From Methanobrevibacter sp. (GTDB lineage Archaea; Methanobacteriota; Methanobacteria; Methanobacteriales; Methanobacteriaceae): a DNA stretch of 64,000 nt. A program made the position numbers and the translations under genes. The notes below the pieces were generated by a model. The model was given only the letters and a program-made list of their open reading frames with translations. It did no database searches and was not told the origin of the DNA. Below, one piece after another: positions 49,341 to 58,529 of the stretch. The stretch spans positions 32,461 through 96,460 of the forward strand of contig JAFQXD010000009.1 in the NCBI GenBank assembly GCA_017407115.1, given 5' to 3'. Position 1 is the stretch's first letter. Each line of letters opens with the position of its first letter.

Positions 49341-49746
49341 TAAAGACATTCCAACATCGCCTCTTGTTTCCCTTCTCTACAGGAAACAGACCACCTACAT
49401 CAACGATAAACTAAAAGATGATAATCTAAGTTCAGGATTATATCCTCTTTTAATAAACGTGTATAAGCATGAAGGCATAAGTCAGGAGGAATTGGCAAGT
49501 AAAATACATGTAAATGAAAGTACAGTAACAAGAAACTTAAATAAATTAGAAAAGAAAGGATTGATAACTAAAACTCCTCAAAAAAGGAAAAAAATCATAA
49601 ATGTAACCCCAAAGGGCGGCGAAATAGCTCAAAAGGTACTGGATTATGATGAAAAATGGGATGAAATAATCCAAAAAAACTTGACACAAAAAGAATTTCA
49701 AGATTTTAAAAAATTACTGAAAAAAATTTGTGAGGACTTGATATGA
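49330..49746 (+). CDS. MarR family transcriptional regulator
   Basis: A 138-residue winged-helix dimeric regulator. Core DNA-binding part ISQEELASKIHVNESTVTRNLNKLEKKGLI (in pieces: ISQEELASKIHVNESTVTRN, LEKKGLITKTP) lies at residues about 50-85, followed by the wing and a dimerisation helix at the C terminus. Overlap with the MATE gene on one side and with the nitroreductase remnant's ATG on the other suggests the operon once was MATE-marR-nitroreductase, a typical drug or redox-stress set. Probably binds the paired palindromes at 47925-47957 and is released by a ligand. Confidence 0.92.
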   Translation: MAFDKDIPTSPLVSLLYRKQTTYINDKLKDDNLSSGLYPLLINVYKHEGISQEELASKIHVNESTVTRNLNKLEKKGLITKTPQKRKKIINVTPKGGEIAQKVLDYDEKWDEIIQKNLTQKEFQDFKKLLKKICEDLI

Positions 49747-49979
49747 ACCAAACAATCAAAGATTTGAAAACAAGAAGAAGCATTCGCAAATTCAAAGACG
49801 AACAAATAAGGGATGAAGATTTAAAAATAATTTTAGAAACCGGAACCTATGCCCCAACAGGAAGAGGTGCACAATCCCCTAAAATTATTGTAATTCAAAA
49901 TCCAGAAACAATCAAAGAATTTTTAGCTTGAAACAGAAACTTTTTCCCTGTTGAAGTATCTGAAGACATTGATTCTTTA
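49743..49979 (+). pseudogene. Nitroreductase pseudogene, N-terminal part
   Basis: Starts with an intact nitroreductase N terminus (KDLKTRRSIRKFKDEQIRDE, then APTGRGAQSPKIIVIQ), about 62 codons. An in-frame TGA at 49929 interrupts it; the sequence after the stop still reads NRNFFPVEV in frame, as expected for the family, then a TAA and the IS-like element follow. The family is about 170 residues and FMN-dependent. Here the central 70-80 residues are missing. The ATG overlaps the end of marR by 4 bases, so this was the third gene of the MATE-marR operon. Confidence 0.85.
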
Positions 49980-50276
49980 TCTTAATATGCAAGAATACCA
50001 TGACTTCTTTAAGTCGTGGATGAATTGCACAAAAGAGCATTATTACTTTTCAAATGCTCTCTGAAAATCTTTAAATAACTAACTAATTATAATAATAAAT
50101 GACAATGAAAAGTTTAATTCAAAATTTTTCAACGAAAACCAAGTTAAAAAAAATAAATTAAACTATAAAAGTCTTAACCTTCGGGACGAGGGGGATAGCA
50201 CGGTAATTCTACACTCAAAAGAGAGTACAGCCCGTGAAGTAAGAATCCTCAACTTCTATAAGTTGAGGTAGTTCAA
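49980..50276 (+). mobile_element. Deletion derivative of an IS200/IS605-type element
   Basis: About 300 bases bounded by subterminal hairpins of IS200/IS605 style and not by inverted repeats. Left end: hairpin CCATGACTT/AAGTCGTGG (49998-50019, loop CTTT, one G-T pair) followed by ATGAATTGCAC and a second hairpin AGAGCATT/AATGCTCT (50034-50059). Right end: structured module with terminal hairpin CCTCAACTT/AAGTTGAGG (50247-50268) and the tail GTAGTTCAA. No tnpA; of tnpB only a start-less open tail is left (50083-50271, ending REVRILNFYKLR), which resembles the frame running through the right end in such elements. Exact edges are estimates; the right edge at 50276 is where nitroreductase reading resumes. 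Confidence 0.72.
50170..50276 (+). ncRNA. Omega-RNA-like right end of the IS605-type element
   Basis: In IS200/IS605 and TnpB systems the right end is transcribed as the guide RNA scaffold. Here nested helices are preserved: CACGG (50199-50203) with CCGTG (50232-50236), enclosing TACACTC/GAGAGTA (50210-50227, one A-A mismatch, AAAA loop), then GAAGTAAGAAT and the 9-bp terminal hairpin. The guide would be read from the flank after 50276, i.e. nitroreductase sequence. Expression is unknown. Identification is by recognition of the pattern, not by a search. Confidence 0.6.
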
Positions 50277-50369
50277 GAAGGGATTGGCCATGTGGTTTTA
50301 GGATATCCTGATATGGAAGCTCCTGAACCATTACCTAGAAAAGAAGATTATATCCACTTTGTGGACTAA
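50277..50369 (+). pseudogene. Nitroreductase pseudogene, C-terminal part
   Basis: Reading resumes directly after the element: GIGHVVLGYPDMEAPEPLPR followed by KEDYIHFVD and TAA, the usual end of this nitroreductase family. The 30 remaining codons are undamaged, so the disruption looks recent relative to the family's divergence, but the catalytic middle is gone and no functional product is expected. Confidence 0.8.
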
Positions 50370-50371
50370 AA

Positions 50372-50404
50372 AAAGAAATTAAAGATGAGTTAAATTACTC
50401 ATCT
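50372..50404 (-). terminator. argS terminator
   Basis: On the minus strand AGATGAGT pairs with ACTCATCT (stems 50383-50390 and 50397-50404) and is followed by a T-rich run toward 50370. It overlaps the argS stop codon. Confidence 0.55.
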
Positions 50405-52103
50405 ACATTTTTTCAGGTGCTGAAACACCTAAAATATCTAAAGCGTTTTTGATAGTTGTCTTTGCTCTATCTACTAAAATCAATCTGGTATCTTCCACTT
50501 CAGAACCAATTACCTGTTCTGATTTGTAGAATTTATTGAATGAACCGGCTAAATCTTGACAGTATTGAGTGACATTGTGAACTCTCTTTTTATTAGCACA
50601 GTCTTCAACTACTTGTGGGAATTTAGCGATTTGTCTTATTAAATCTTGTTCTGCTTCATCAGGAGTCCAATCATCAGCAACTTCCAAAGTACTTATGTCC
50701 TTGCCTGATTTTTTAATCAACTTGCATGCTCTTGCATGTGCATATTGAATAGAAGCACAACCTCTTTCAAAGCTTAAAGCCTCATCCCATTTAAATGTCA
50801 AGTGTTTTTCCGGAGATAATTTAGCAATGAAGAACCTGATAGCTCCTACACCAATTTCTTCAGCCATTGGTGCGATTTCATCTTCTGTTAAATCAGGATT
50901 TCTTGATTTAATTTCATCATGTGCCCTCATTACCGCTTCATCAATCAATTCATCGACAGAAACGAATTTGCCCTTTCTTGTTGACATTGATCCTTCAGGA
51001 AGTGTAATGAATTCATAAAAGATTACTTCAGGAGCTTCTTGCCTAAATATTTCCTCAAAAATAACTTTAATCTGTTTAGCGGCCAATTTATGGTCTGAAC
51101 CTAAAATATCAAGTACAGTGTCGCCCAAAGTAGCCTTATACTTGTGATATGCCAAATCTCTTGTAGAGTAAAGTGAAGTTCCATTGGATCTTCTTAAAAC
51201 AAACTCTTTTTCAATGTTGAAATCAGTCAAATCGATGTATAACACTTCATCTTCTCTTGTGAATCCTTCTTTTTGAATATAATTGACTAAATCATCAACT
51301 TCTCCATTTCTGACAAATTGGCCTTCCCATACAAAATCATCATGGACAATGTTCATTCTTAAAAGAGACTCTTTCATTCCACTGATGCATTTAGAAACCA
51401 CATCTTCAAAGACCTTGTTTAACTCTTCGTCTTCGCCTTCTTCGTATTTTTGGATTAATTCATCTACTTTAGCATTTAAAGCTTCATCCTCTTCTACGGC
51501 TTTGTTTGCATCAAAGTATAATTTTCCAATTTTATGGTCAATTTTATCGCCTTCATAATCTTCAATATTAAGGCCGCATTCGGTTATGCCGCATACAATA
51601 ATAGCTATTTGTCTTCCCATATCATTTACGTAATACTGGGTTATAACATCTCTTCCGGCTAATTTTAATAATCTTGACAATGAATCTCCAAAAATAGAGT
51701 TTCTAATATGTCCAATGTGAAGAGGACCATTTGGATTAGCTGAAGTGTGTTCCAATACAATTTTTTCACCATATTGCGGAAGTTGACCGTAATTTTCATC
51801 AACTTTTTCCAAAAGCATTTTGGAAAACTTATCGTAATCAATGAAGAAATTAACATAAGGACCAAAGTTTTGAACTTTAGTAAAAATTTCTGGAACTTCA
51901 ATCTTTTCAACCAAGTCCTTTGCAACTTCCGGAGGGGAAGTTCTTAATTTTTTAGTAAGTGCAAAAGCAATAGTGCTTGCTAAATCTCCCAGATTAGGGT
52001 TTGGAGGGAATTCTAATTTGAAATCCCTATCAATTTCTACATCATATTGATCTAATGCCTTGTTGATGGCTTCAATCGCTTGCTTTTCTATTTCAAAATA
52101 CAT
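50403..52103 (-). CDS. argS: Arginyl-tRNA synthetase
   Basis: Charges tRNA-Arg. Class I enzyme of 566 residues: HIGH motif in NGPLHIGHIRNSIFGDS near residue 115, a degenerate KMSKS as MSTRKGKFV near 370, the arginine/tRNA-interacting N-terminal domain, and the alpha-helical anticodon domain (QYAHARACKLIKK onward). GGTGAG precedes the ATG. It follows the signal peptidase gene by 18 bases on the same strand. Confidence 0.97.
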   Translation of the reverse strand: MYFEIEKQAIEAINKALDQYDVEIDRDFKLEFPPNPNLGDLASTIAFALTKKLRTSPPEVAKDLVEKIEVPEIFTKVQNFGPYVNFFIDYDKFSKMLLEKVDENYGQLPQYGEKIVLEHTSANPNGPLHIGHIRNSIFGDSLSRLLKLAGRDVITQYYVNDMGRQIAIIVCGITECGLNIEDYEGDKIDHKIGKLYFDANKAVEEDEALNAKVDELIQKYEEGEDEELNKVFEDVVSKCISGMKESLLRMNIVHDDFVWEGQFVRNGEVDDLVNYIQKEGFTREDEVLYIDLTDFNIEKEFVLRRSNGTSLYSTRDLAYHKYKATLGDTVLDILGSDHKLAAKQIKVIFEEIFRQEAPEVIFYEFITLPEGSMSTRKGKFVSVDELIDEAVMRAHDEIKSRNPDLTEDEIAPMAEEIGVGAIRFFIAKLSPEKHLTFKWDEALSFERGCASIQYAHARACKLIKKSGKDISTLEVADDWTPDEAEQDLIRQIAKFPQVVEDCANKKRVHNVTQYCQDLAGSFNKFYKSEQVIGSEVEDTRLILVDRAKTTIKNALDILGVSAPEKM

Positions 52104-52121
52104 TAACTCACCTTATAATAA

Positions 52122-52547
52122 TTATAAACCTCTTAACCAGAGGGATAGATAACCGATTTTTGGAATAATAACTAAACTATCGCCAAATGTTACGACTTTT
52201 TCTTTAATTTGGCTAGCTTTAACATAATAAGGATCTGGAGAATCGTTATTGTCCCCTTTTATTAGATACATTGTAGTTCCATTTATCTCTACAATATCAA
52301 TTATCCTATGAATTACCGGCTGTTCATACCATGCCGCATCATAAACAACTACATCGCCAACCTTAACATCTTCGGGGTTGAACTCATGAATTCCAAGAAA
52401 ATCCGCTTTTTCAACAAGAACTATGTCTCCTCTGTAAAATGCTGGCTCCATACTTCCTGAAACAACTACGTTCAAATGTTGAGCTGCAATTAAAACAATT
52501 ACAAGAATTATTATGTATGATGCAACTTCTTTAAAGTCAATTTCCAT
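52122..52547 (-). CDS. Signal peptidase I (S26B type)
   Basis: Membrane protease that removes signal peptides from exported proteins. The 141-residue protein has an N-terminal membrane helix (SYIIILVIVLIAAQHL), the catalytic serine in VVSGSMEPAFYRGDIV near residue 31, the archaeal histidine replacing the bacterial lysine in QPVIHRIIDI near 78, and GDNNDSPDPYYV near 98. Length is normal for archaeal S26B. Substrates in this window include the surface proteins. It is 4 bases downstream of hemL. Confidence 0.93.
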   Translation of the reverse strand: MEIDFKEVASYIIILVIVLIAAQHLNVVVSGSMEPAFYRGDIVLVEKADFLGIHEFNPEDVKVGDVVVYDAAWYEQPVIHRIIDIVEINGTTMYLIKGDNNDSPDPYYVKASQIKEKVVTFGDSLVIIPKIGYLSLWLRGL

Positions 52548-52551
52548 TATA

Positions 52552-53826
52552 TTACCTTCTTCTTTTCTTAAATGCTGCTTCGAGTCCTAACTCAATTGCA
52601 TCGGAAGTTTTTTGTATATCTTCCATACTATGAGCATTTGATATAAAATTACATTCAAATTGGGACGGAGGTATAAACACCCCTTCTTTCAATAATGTTT
52701 TAAAGTATCTCAAGAATTGTTTTCTGTCAGATTTTTGAGCATCTGCATAATTGTAAACAGGTTCCGGATTGAAATAAATTTGAAACATTGATGCAAGTCC
52801 AACCGGCTGGATGTTGTATTCTTCATCTTCGATTATGGATTTGATATTTCCTCTAAGATAGTTTCCTTTTCTTTCGAGCTCCTTGTAAAATGCATCATCG
52901 AGTTGTGTTAATGTTGAAATACCTGCTTGGACAGATACAGGATTTCCTGAAAAAGTACCTGCCTGATAAACCGGACCGTTAGGAGCAATCAATTCCATGA
53001 TTTCTCTTTTACCGCAGAATGCACCCATTGGAAGTCCTCCACCAACAATTTTTCCTAAAGTGGTTAAATCTGGAGTAACACCATAATATTCTTGAGCTCC
53101 ACCACGGGATGCTCTAAACCCTGTGATAACTTCATCAAATATTAATACTATGCCATTTTCCTCAGTAATTTTTCTAATAAATTCTAAAAATCCCGGTTTA
53201 GGTTCGATACAACCAACATTGCCCATGACTATTTCCATAATAATACAGGCAATATTTTCACCTTCTTTTTCAATTAACTCTGTTAGGGCTTCTTCATCAT
53301 TGAATGGAACAGACAAAGTATTTTTAGTGGTATCTGATGGGATTCCTGGAGAATCCGGCAAGGTTGCAGCACCAGAACCTCCTTTAACCAGTACATAATC
53401 ATGTGCCCCATGGTATGCACCTTCAAATTTGACGATTTTATCTCGGCCTGTGAAGCCTCTTGCAAGTCTGATTGCACTCATAGTAGCTTCAGTTCCACTG
53501 TTACAAAATCTTACCATTTCAGCACTAGGAATTCTATCAACAACTTCTTTTGCAAGTTTGATTTCATTTTCAGTTGGAGTACCGTAAGCAGTACCGATAG
53601 TTAATTGATTTGAAACTTCCCTTACAACTTTAGGGTTAGCATGTCCCAATATTAAAGGACCATAAGCTAGACAATGGTCAATATAAGTTTTTCCATCCAC
53701 ATCGGTAAGTTTAGAACCTCCAGCACTTTTAACAAAAAACGGATAAGGTTTAAAAGCACGTACCGGAGAGTTTACTCCACCAGGAAAGTAATTTTTAGAT
53801 TCATTGAACAATTCTTCAGAATACAT
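52552..53826 (-). CDS. hemL: Glutamate-1-semialdehyde 2,1-aminomutase
   Basis: Makes 5-aminolevulinate, the first committed tetrapyrrole precursor for F430, B12 and sirohaem. Class III PLP aminotransferase fold, 424 residues: [10 protein letters not shown] at the N terminus, [22 protein letters not shown] near residue 107, FDEVITGFR near 237 and the PLP lysine in [17 protein letters not shown] near 264. GTGAT precedes the ATG. Clustered with cbiC on the same strand, 10 bases apart. Confidence 0.97.
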   Translation of the reverse strand: MYSEELFNESKNYFPGGVNSPVRAFKPYPFFVKSAGGSKLTDVDGKTYIDHCLAYGPLILGHANPKVVREVSNQLTIGTAYGTPTENEIKLAKEVVDRIPSAEMVRFCNSGTEATMSAIRLARGFTGRDKIVKFEGAYHGAHDYVLVKGGSGAATLPDSPGIPSDTTKNTLSVPFNDEEALTELIEKEGENIACIIMEIVMGNVGCIEPKPGFLEFIRKITEENGIVLIFDEVITGFRASRGGAQEYYGVTPDLTTLGKIVGGGLPMGAFCGKREIMELIAPNGPVYQAGTFSGNPVSVQAGISTLTQLDDAFYKELERKGNYLRGNIKSIIEDEEYNIQPVGLASMFQIYFNPEPVYNYADAQKSDRKQFLRYFKTLLKEGVFIPPSQFECNFISNAHSMEDIQKTSDAIELGLEAAFKKRRR

Positions 53827-53835
53827 TTTATCACT

Positions 53836-54465
53836 CTATAAATGTTGTATTAATGAGTTTACACAAGCCACAGCAATAGGTGTTCCGCCTTTCGGACCTT
53901 CAACAATGATATTTGGTATATTTGAATTGTGAAGCTCTTCTTTCGAATCGGCAGCTCCGACAAATCCAACAGGGACTCCTACAATAGCTTTAAGATTCAT
54001 CTCGCCTTTTTGGTATAAATCCATTGCTTCAAAAACAGCAGTTGGAGCATTACCAGAAACTACAATTCCTTCAAAGTCATTTTGTGCCGCATATCTCATA
54101 GCTGCGGCCGCTCTTGTAATTTGATTTTCTTTAGCTATCTTAATAACTTCTTCATTTCTAATGTAACACTCAACTTCCCCTTCATATCTTGTAATACCGT
54201 ATTTAACCATGTTAATATCAGTTAAAATGGTTTCTTTATTTCTAAGGGAATCCATAGCTACATCTACAAAATCAGGACTGATTTTTACTAATTTTGCATA
54301 TTCCGGATCAGCTGTGGAGTGAACAATCCTTTCAACAATGTCTCTTTCAGCAGGATTTAAATCTTTGACATCATCTCCAATAAGGCCACGGATAATTTCT
54401 CTACTTTTATTTGCAATATCCAAACCTTGCTTAGTTGATGCACCCATGAACATTTTGTCTGACAT
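53836..54465 (-). CDS. cbiC: Cobalt-precorrin-8 methylmutase
   Basis: Moves a methyl group from C11 to C12 to form cobyrinate in anaerobic B12 synthesis. The 209-residue protein has the catalytic-His segment RIVHSTADPEYAKLV near residue 47, ILTDINMVKYGI near 80 and NAPTAVFEAMDL, GVPVGFVGAADSKEEL toward the C terminus. Next to hemL, which feeds the same pathway. Confidence 0.95.
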   Translation of the reverse strand: MSDKMFMGASTKQGLDIANKSREIIRGLIGDDVKDLNPAERDIVERIVHSTADPEYAKLVKISPDFVDVAMDSLRNKETILTDINMVKYGITRYEGEVECYIRNEEVIKIAKENQITRAAAAMRYAAQNDFEGIVVSGNAPTAVFEAMDLYQKGEMNLKAIVGVPVGFVGAADSKEELHNSNIPNIIVEGPKGGTPIAVACVNSLIQHL

Positions 54466-54540
54466 ATTATAACTATTAGTAAATATAAAGTTAAATATTT
54501 TGTCTTATTCCATAAAGATTTTAAAAAATTAATAAAAAAA

Positions 54541-55746
54541 CTATTTTTCACCGGCTGACAAACCTGCCAAGTACCCTGTTGAAAATGCAATTTGCAGATT
54601 ATATCCGCCTGTCGGACCATGTAAATCCAAAACTTCACCTGCAAAATACAAATTTGGAGTTATAGTAGATTCCATTGTTTTAGGATTAACATTAGCTAAA
54701 TCAACACCACCAACAGTTACTTTTGAAAGATCCTTGTTAAAACCTGTTATTTCAAAAGCAAACCTTTTTAAATTCTCGATTAATCTGTTTTTGCTTTTTT
54801 TGTTAACCCTGGATAATTGGGTTTCGCCGTCCAAATTTATTTCATTTAAAAAGAAATCAATGAAACCATTTGTCAAAAACCGTTTTAAATAATTTTTAAG
54901 CATTGTTTTTCCTTTGACCTGAAAGTCAGAAGTAAATTTTTCATTTAACTCTTCACGTGTAAAATCCGGGCATAAGTCAATTGAAATTTCAAAATTAACG
55001 TCAAGTGCTTCACCATCCAATAAGTTATAAGTTATACTTTCAGAAATTACATTGCTTAAGTTAATAATTCCAGGTCCTGTTAGACCGACATGTGAAAACA
55101 AAACATTTCCCTTAACTTTGTTTTTGTTATAACTTATAACAACATCATATAACGTGATTCCGGCAATATCTGACAAATCTTTTTTAGTGATTAATGGTGA
55201 AAGGCCATACTTAATGTCAGTTACCGGCTGTGAAGTTAAGTAATAGTTTTTGATGTTGCAACCGGTGTGTGGATAAGTTACTCCTCCAGTTGCGATGATA
55301 ATCTTATTGGCCTTTATTTTATCGTTTATGATGAAGTCTTCTGTTATGTTTTTAACTTCAAAGTTATAACTTATAACAACATCATCAAGATAATCGATTA
55401 AAACTTTTAAGACATCCCCAGATTTTTCACTTTGAGGAAAGATTCTATTATCATCCTCTTCGATGAAATTCATTCCTTTATCTTCAAAAAATGAGAGTAG
55501 CATTTCATTTGTAAATGTAAAAAAAGAGTGTTTTAAAAAGTTTTTTTGAGGATAGAAGTTCAATAGCTTTTTAATTGGCTTAAGGTTTGTAATATTGCAT
55601 CTTCCACCACCAGTCATAAGGAGTTTTCGCCCTAAATCTGGATTTTTCTCAAGCAATATTACACTTTTGGAATTTCGACTTGCAACAATTGCGGCCATAA
55701 TTCCAGCAGGACCACCACCAATAACAGCTATGTCATATTCTTCCAT
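54541..55746 (-). CDS. HI0933/BaiN-type FAD-dependent oxidoreductase
   Basis: A 401-residue flavoprotein of the HI0933 family. N-terminal dinucleotide-binding motif DIAVIGGGPAGIMAAI, then GRKLLMTGGGRCNITN near residue 40 and IIATGGVTYPHTG near 150; the C-terminal FAD contact is NLYFAGEVLDLHGPTGGYNLQIA. The reaction of archaeal members is not known. Frame and length are normal. aspS lies 22 bases upstream on the same strand. Confidence 0.88.
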   Translation of the reverse strand: MEEYDIAVIGGGPAGIMAAIVASRNSKSVILLEKNPDLGRKLLMTGGGRCNITNLKPIKKLLNFYPQKNFLKHSFFTFTNEMLLSFFEDKGMNFIEEDDNRIFPQSEKSGDVLKVLIDYLDDVVISYNFEVKNITEDFIINDKIKANKIIIATGGVTYPHTGCNIKNYYLTSQPVTDIKYGLSPLITKKDLSDIAGITLYDVVISYNKNKVKGNVLFSHVGLTGPGIINLSNVISESITYNLLDGEALDVNFEISIDLCPDFTREELNEKFTSDFQVKGKTMLKNYLKRFLTNGFIDFFLNEINLDGETQLSRVNKKSKNRLIENLKRFAFEITGFNKDLSKVTVGGVDLANVNPKTMESTITPNLYFAGEVLDLHGPTGGYNLQIAFSTGYLAGLSAGEK

Positions 55747-55768
55747 AAAAATCTAAAAAAGAAAGAAA

Positions 55769-57088
55769 TTAAGGGGTTAGTCTGTGTCTGTCTCTTGGGA
55801 AAAGAGCACATTCACGGATGTTTTCAGATCCAGTCATGACCATAGTTAATCTTTCTGCACCTACACCCCATCCCGCATGAGGAGGCATACCATATTCAAA
55901 CGCTTTGAGGTATGTTCCAAATCCTTCAGGGTTAAGACCTCTTTCTTCAATTTGTTTTACGAGTAAATCATATTGATGTACACGGGTAGCACCTGAAGAT
56001 AACTCTAAATTGTTATACATTAAATCGAATGCATGGGAGTATTTTTCATCTCCTTCTTTAGGCATTACGTAGAATGGTTTAATTTCAGATGGCCATTCGG
56101 TTAAGAAGTAGAATCCGCCCATTTCATCGCCTAAAGCTTTTTCAGCTTCACGAGATAAGTCTTCACCCCATGGCATTTCAACGCCATGTGCATTTACAAT
56201 GTCAACTGCTTCATCATAGGTCACATGAGGGAATTTTTCATCAGGGATTTCTAATTCATGGCCTAAAATTTCTAATTCACCAGCACATTTATCATTGATG
56301 TCGTTGATTACATTGACAAGCATGTCATTTAAGATTTTCATTACATCTTCATCATCTGCAAATGAAACTTCTGCATCTATGGAAACAGCTTCATTCAAGT
56401 GTCTTAATGTATCATGCTCTTCTGCTCTGAAGATTTGGCCAATTTCAAACACTTTATCCATTCCAGCGGCCATCATCATTTGTTTGTATAATTGTGGAGA
56501 TTGGCCAAGGAATGCTTCTTTATCAAAGTAAGCTATTGGAAATAATTCTGTACCTCCTTCAGTAGCGGAAGCTACAAGTTTAGGAGTATTAATTTCATAA
56601 AATCCATTATCATAGAAGAAATCTCTGATTGTATGGAACATTTGACCTTTAATTTTGAAAATTGCTGAAACATTATCTTTTCTGATATCTAAAAATCTTG
56701 AATCTAATCTGGTATCAATTCCAGCTTTAACTTTTTCTGTAGGATCCATTGGTAAAGGTTGGTTAGCTAAATTTAAAACTTTTACTTCTTTTGGTAAAAT
56801 TTCTACACCATTTGGAGCTTTTGGAGCTTCTTGAGCCATACCTTTAATTGCAACAACAGATTCTTTTCTTAATTCTCTTAATTGTTCTAATACTTCTGCT
56901 TCTACTTTTTTACTTGGAGCGGTTACTTGAACTCTACCAGTTACATCACGGATAATTACAAACATGATTCCACCGAAATCACGGATTTCATGTACCCAAC
57001 CCATGATAGTAATATCACTGCCTGCTAATTCAGGATTACATTGGTTAGCGTAGTTAGTTCTTCTCCAATCATGTAATAAACCTTGCAA
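55769..57088 (-). CDS. aspS: Aspartyl-tRNA synthetase, archaeal type
   Basis: About 439 residues: N-terminal OB-fold anticodon-binding domain, then class II core with motif 2 [21 protein letters not shown] region (read [14 protein letters not shown]) near residue 216 and motif 3 [13 protein letters not shown] near 415. Archaeal enzymes of this type in Methanobacteria usually also charge tRNA-Asn, with later amidation; that is expected, not shown. The frame reaches a GTG at 57097, but this GTG is part of the GAGGTGA site for the TTG at 57088, which is taken as start. Confidence 0.95.
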   Translation of the reverse strand: MQGLLHDWRRTNYANQCNPELAGSDITIMGWVHEIRDFGGIMFVIIRDVTGRVQVTAPSKKVEAEVLEQLRELRKESVVAIKGMAQEAPKAPNGVEILPKEVKVLNLANQPLPMDPTEKVKAGIDTRLDSRFLDIRKDNVSAIFKIKGQMFHTIRDFFYDNGFYEINTPKLVASATEGGTELFPIAYFDKEAFLGQSPQLYKQMMMAAGMDKVFEIGQIFRAEEHDTLRHLNEAVSIDAEVSFADDEDVMKILNDMLVNVINDINDKCAGELEILGHELEIPDEKFPHVTYDEAVDIVNAHGVEMPWGEDLSREAEKALGDEMGGFYFLTEWPSEIKPFYVMPKEGDEKYSHAFDLMYNNLELSSGATRVHQYDLLVKQIEERGLNPEGFGTYLKAFEYGMPPHAGWGVGAERLTMVMTGSENIRECALFPRDRHRLTP

Positions 57089-57222
57089 ATTATTCACCTC
57101 GGTTTTGTAAAAATAAATAATAATGATAAATTTTCATTATAGATTTAATTTAGATTTAATGTTTAATAAATATATGTAAATTTTGAAAAAAATACATCGT
57201 GAAAAAAAATTTGAAAAAAAAT

Positions 57223-57256
57223 AAAAAAAGCATAATAGCCTATAATAAGCTATTAT
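57223..57256 (-). terminator. hisD terminator
   Basis: ATAATAGC/GCTATTAT (57232-57239 and 57249-57256) forms an 8-bp stem that overlaps the hisD stop and is followed, on the minus strand, by a run of T with few interruptions. Confidence 0.6.
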
Positions 57257-58524
57257 TCTAAACGTTTCTTAAATGAATTCGCATGAGCAAAGAAACCTTC
57301 ATATTCAGCAATTGGAACGGAAGTTTTAGATAATTCCTTAAGGCCTTCCTTTGTAAGTCTTTGAACAGTAGGTTTTTTAATAAAAGCTTCTGTTGAAAGA
57401 CCTGAATACATCTTAGCTCCACCACCAGTAGGTAAAACATGGTTTGTTCCAGATCCATAATCCCCCGCTGCAACCGGTGAGTATGCACCTAAAAATATTG
57501 AACCTGCATTATTGATGTGTGAGAGTGTTTCATCATCATCTTTAGTGGATATGATTAAATGTTCTGGAGCATATTCATTTGTAACGTAAATTGCTTCATC
57601 AAATGTGTTAGTGATAATAATTTTTCCACTTTTTGCTAGAGATTCCTCAATAATTTCACGCCTTGGTGCAATTTCGGTTAATTGTTTGACAAATTCATCA
57701 GTTTTAATTGCTAAGTCTTCACTATCAGTTACTAAAAAACAAGATGCATTTGGATCATGTTCTGCTTGTGCTAATATATCAGTTGCTAAAAATTCTGGAT
57801 TTGCACTTTCATCAGCCAATATTAAAACTTCAGAAGGACCTGCTGGAAACTCAATATCTACTTGACCATAGACTAATTTCTTTGCCGCTGTAACGAATAT
57901 ATTTCCTGGACCAACAATTTTTTCAACACGTGGAATTGACTCTGTACCGAATGCAAGGCCTGCAATTGCTTGTGCTCCCCCAACTTTATAAATTTCATCT
58001 GCACCTGCAATATCGGCTGCAACCAAAATAGCATCTAAAATTTTACCATCCTTTTGAGGAGGAGTAACGCAAACGACTTTCTTAACGCCTGCAATCTTTG
58101 CCGGTATTACAGTCATCAATATTGATGAAGGGTAAGCTGCCCGACCTCCTGGGATATAACATCCAGCAGAGTTGATTGGCCTTACGATTTGACCTGCAAC
58201 TATACCTGGATTAACTTCCATTTCCCACTCAGACGGAATTTGCTTTTTATGGAATCTTTCAATATTATCTGCAGCCTGTTTTAATGCAACAAGCAATTCA
58301 TCATTTAAGGTATCATAAGCCTCTTCAATTTCATCTTTTGATACTTTCAAATTTTCTATTGTAACTCCATCAAATTTCTCTGTATATTCTCTAATAGCAT
58401 TATCTTTATTAATTTTAACATTATTCAAAATATCAGACACTATGTCTAAAACATTGTTAACATCTTCTTCTGATCTTTTAATAGTTTCAACTAAATCAAT
58501 GTCAGAATATTTAAGTATTTCCAT
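57253..58524 (-). CDS. hisD: Histidinol dehydrogenase
   Basis: Last two steps of histidine synthesis: NAD-dependent oxidation of histidinol to histidine. The 423-residue zinc enzyme has [17 protein letters not shown] near residue 120, [15 protein letters not shown] near 203, [13 protein letters not shown] near 253 and the C-terminal [25 protein letters not shown] precedes the ATG, which is 5 bases after the ilvD stop, so hisD and ilvD form an operon of two different amino acid pathways. Confidence 0.97.
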   Translation of the reverse strand: MEILKYSDIDLVETIKRSEEDVNNVLDIVSDILNNVKINKDNAIREYTEKFDGVTIENLKVSKDEIEEAYDTLNDELLVALKQAADNIERFHKKQIPSEWEMEVNPGIVAGQIVRPINSAGCYIPGGRAAYPSSILMTVIPAKIAGVKKVVCVTPPQKDGKILDAILVAADIAGADEIYKVGGAQAIAGLAFGTESIPRVEKIVGPGNIFVTAAKKLVYGQVDIEFPAGPSEVLILADESANPEFLATDILAQAEHDPNASCFLVTDSEDLAIKTDEFVKQLTEIAPRREIIEESLAKSGKIIITNTFDEAIYVTNEYAPEHLIISTKDDDETLSHINNAGSIFLGAYSPVAAGDYGSGTNHVLPTGGGAKMYSGLSTEAFIKKPTVQRLTKEGLKELSKTSVPIAEYEGFFAHANSFKKRLE

Positions 58525-58529
58525 TATAA

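Noticed and set aside
50083..50271. Open frame across the IS605-like right end as an independent gene
   Set aside because: No start codon or ribosome binding site; an ATG at 50105 is in another frame and stops at 50161. Treated as a tnpB tail remnant.
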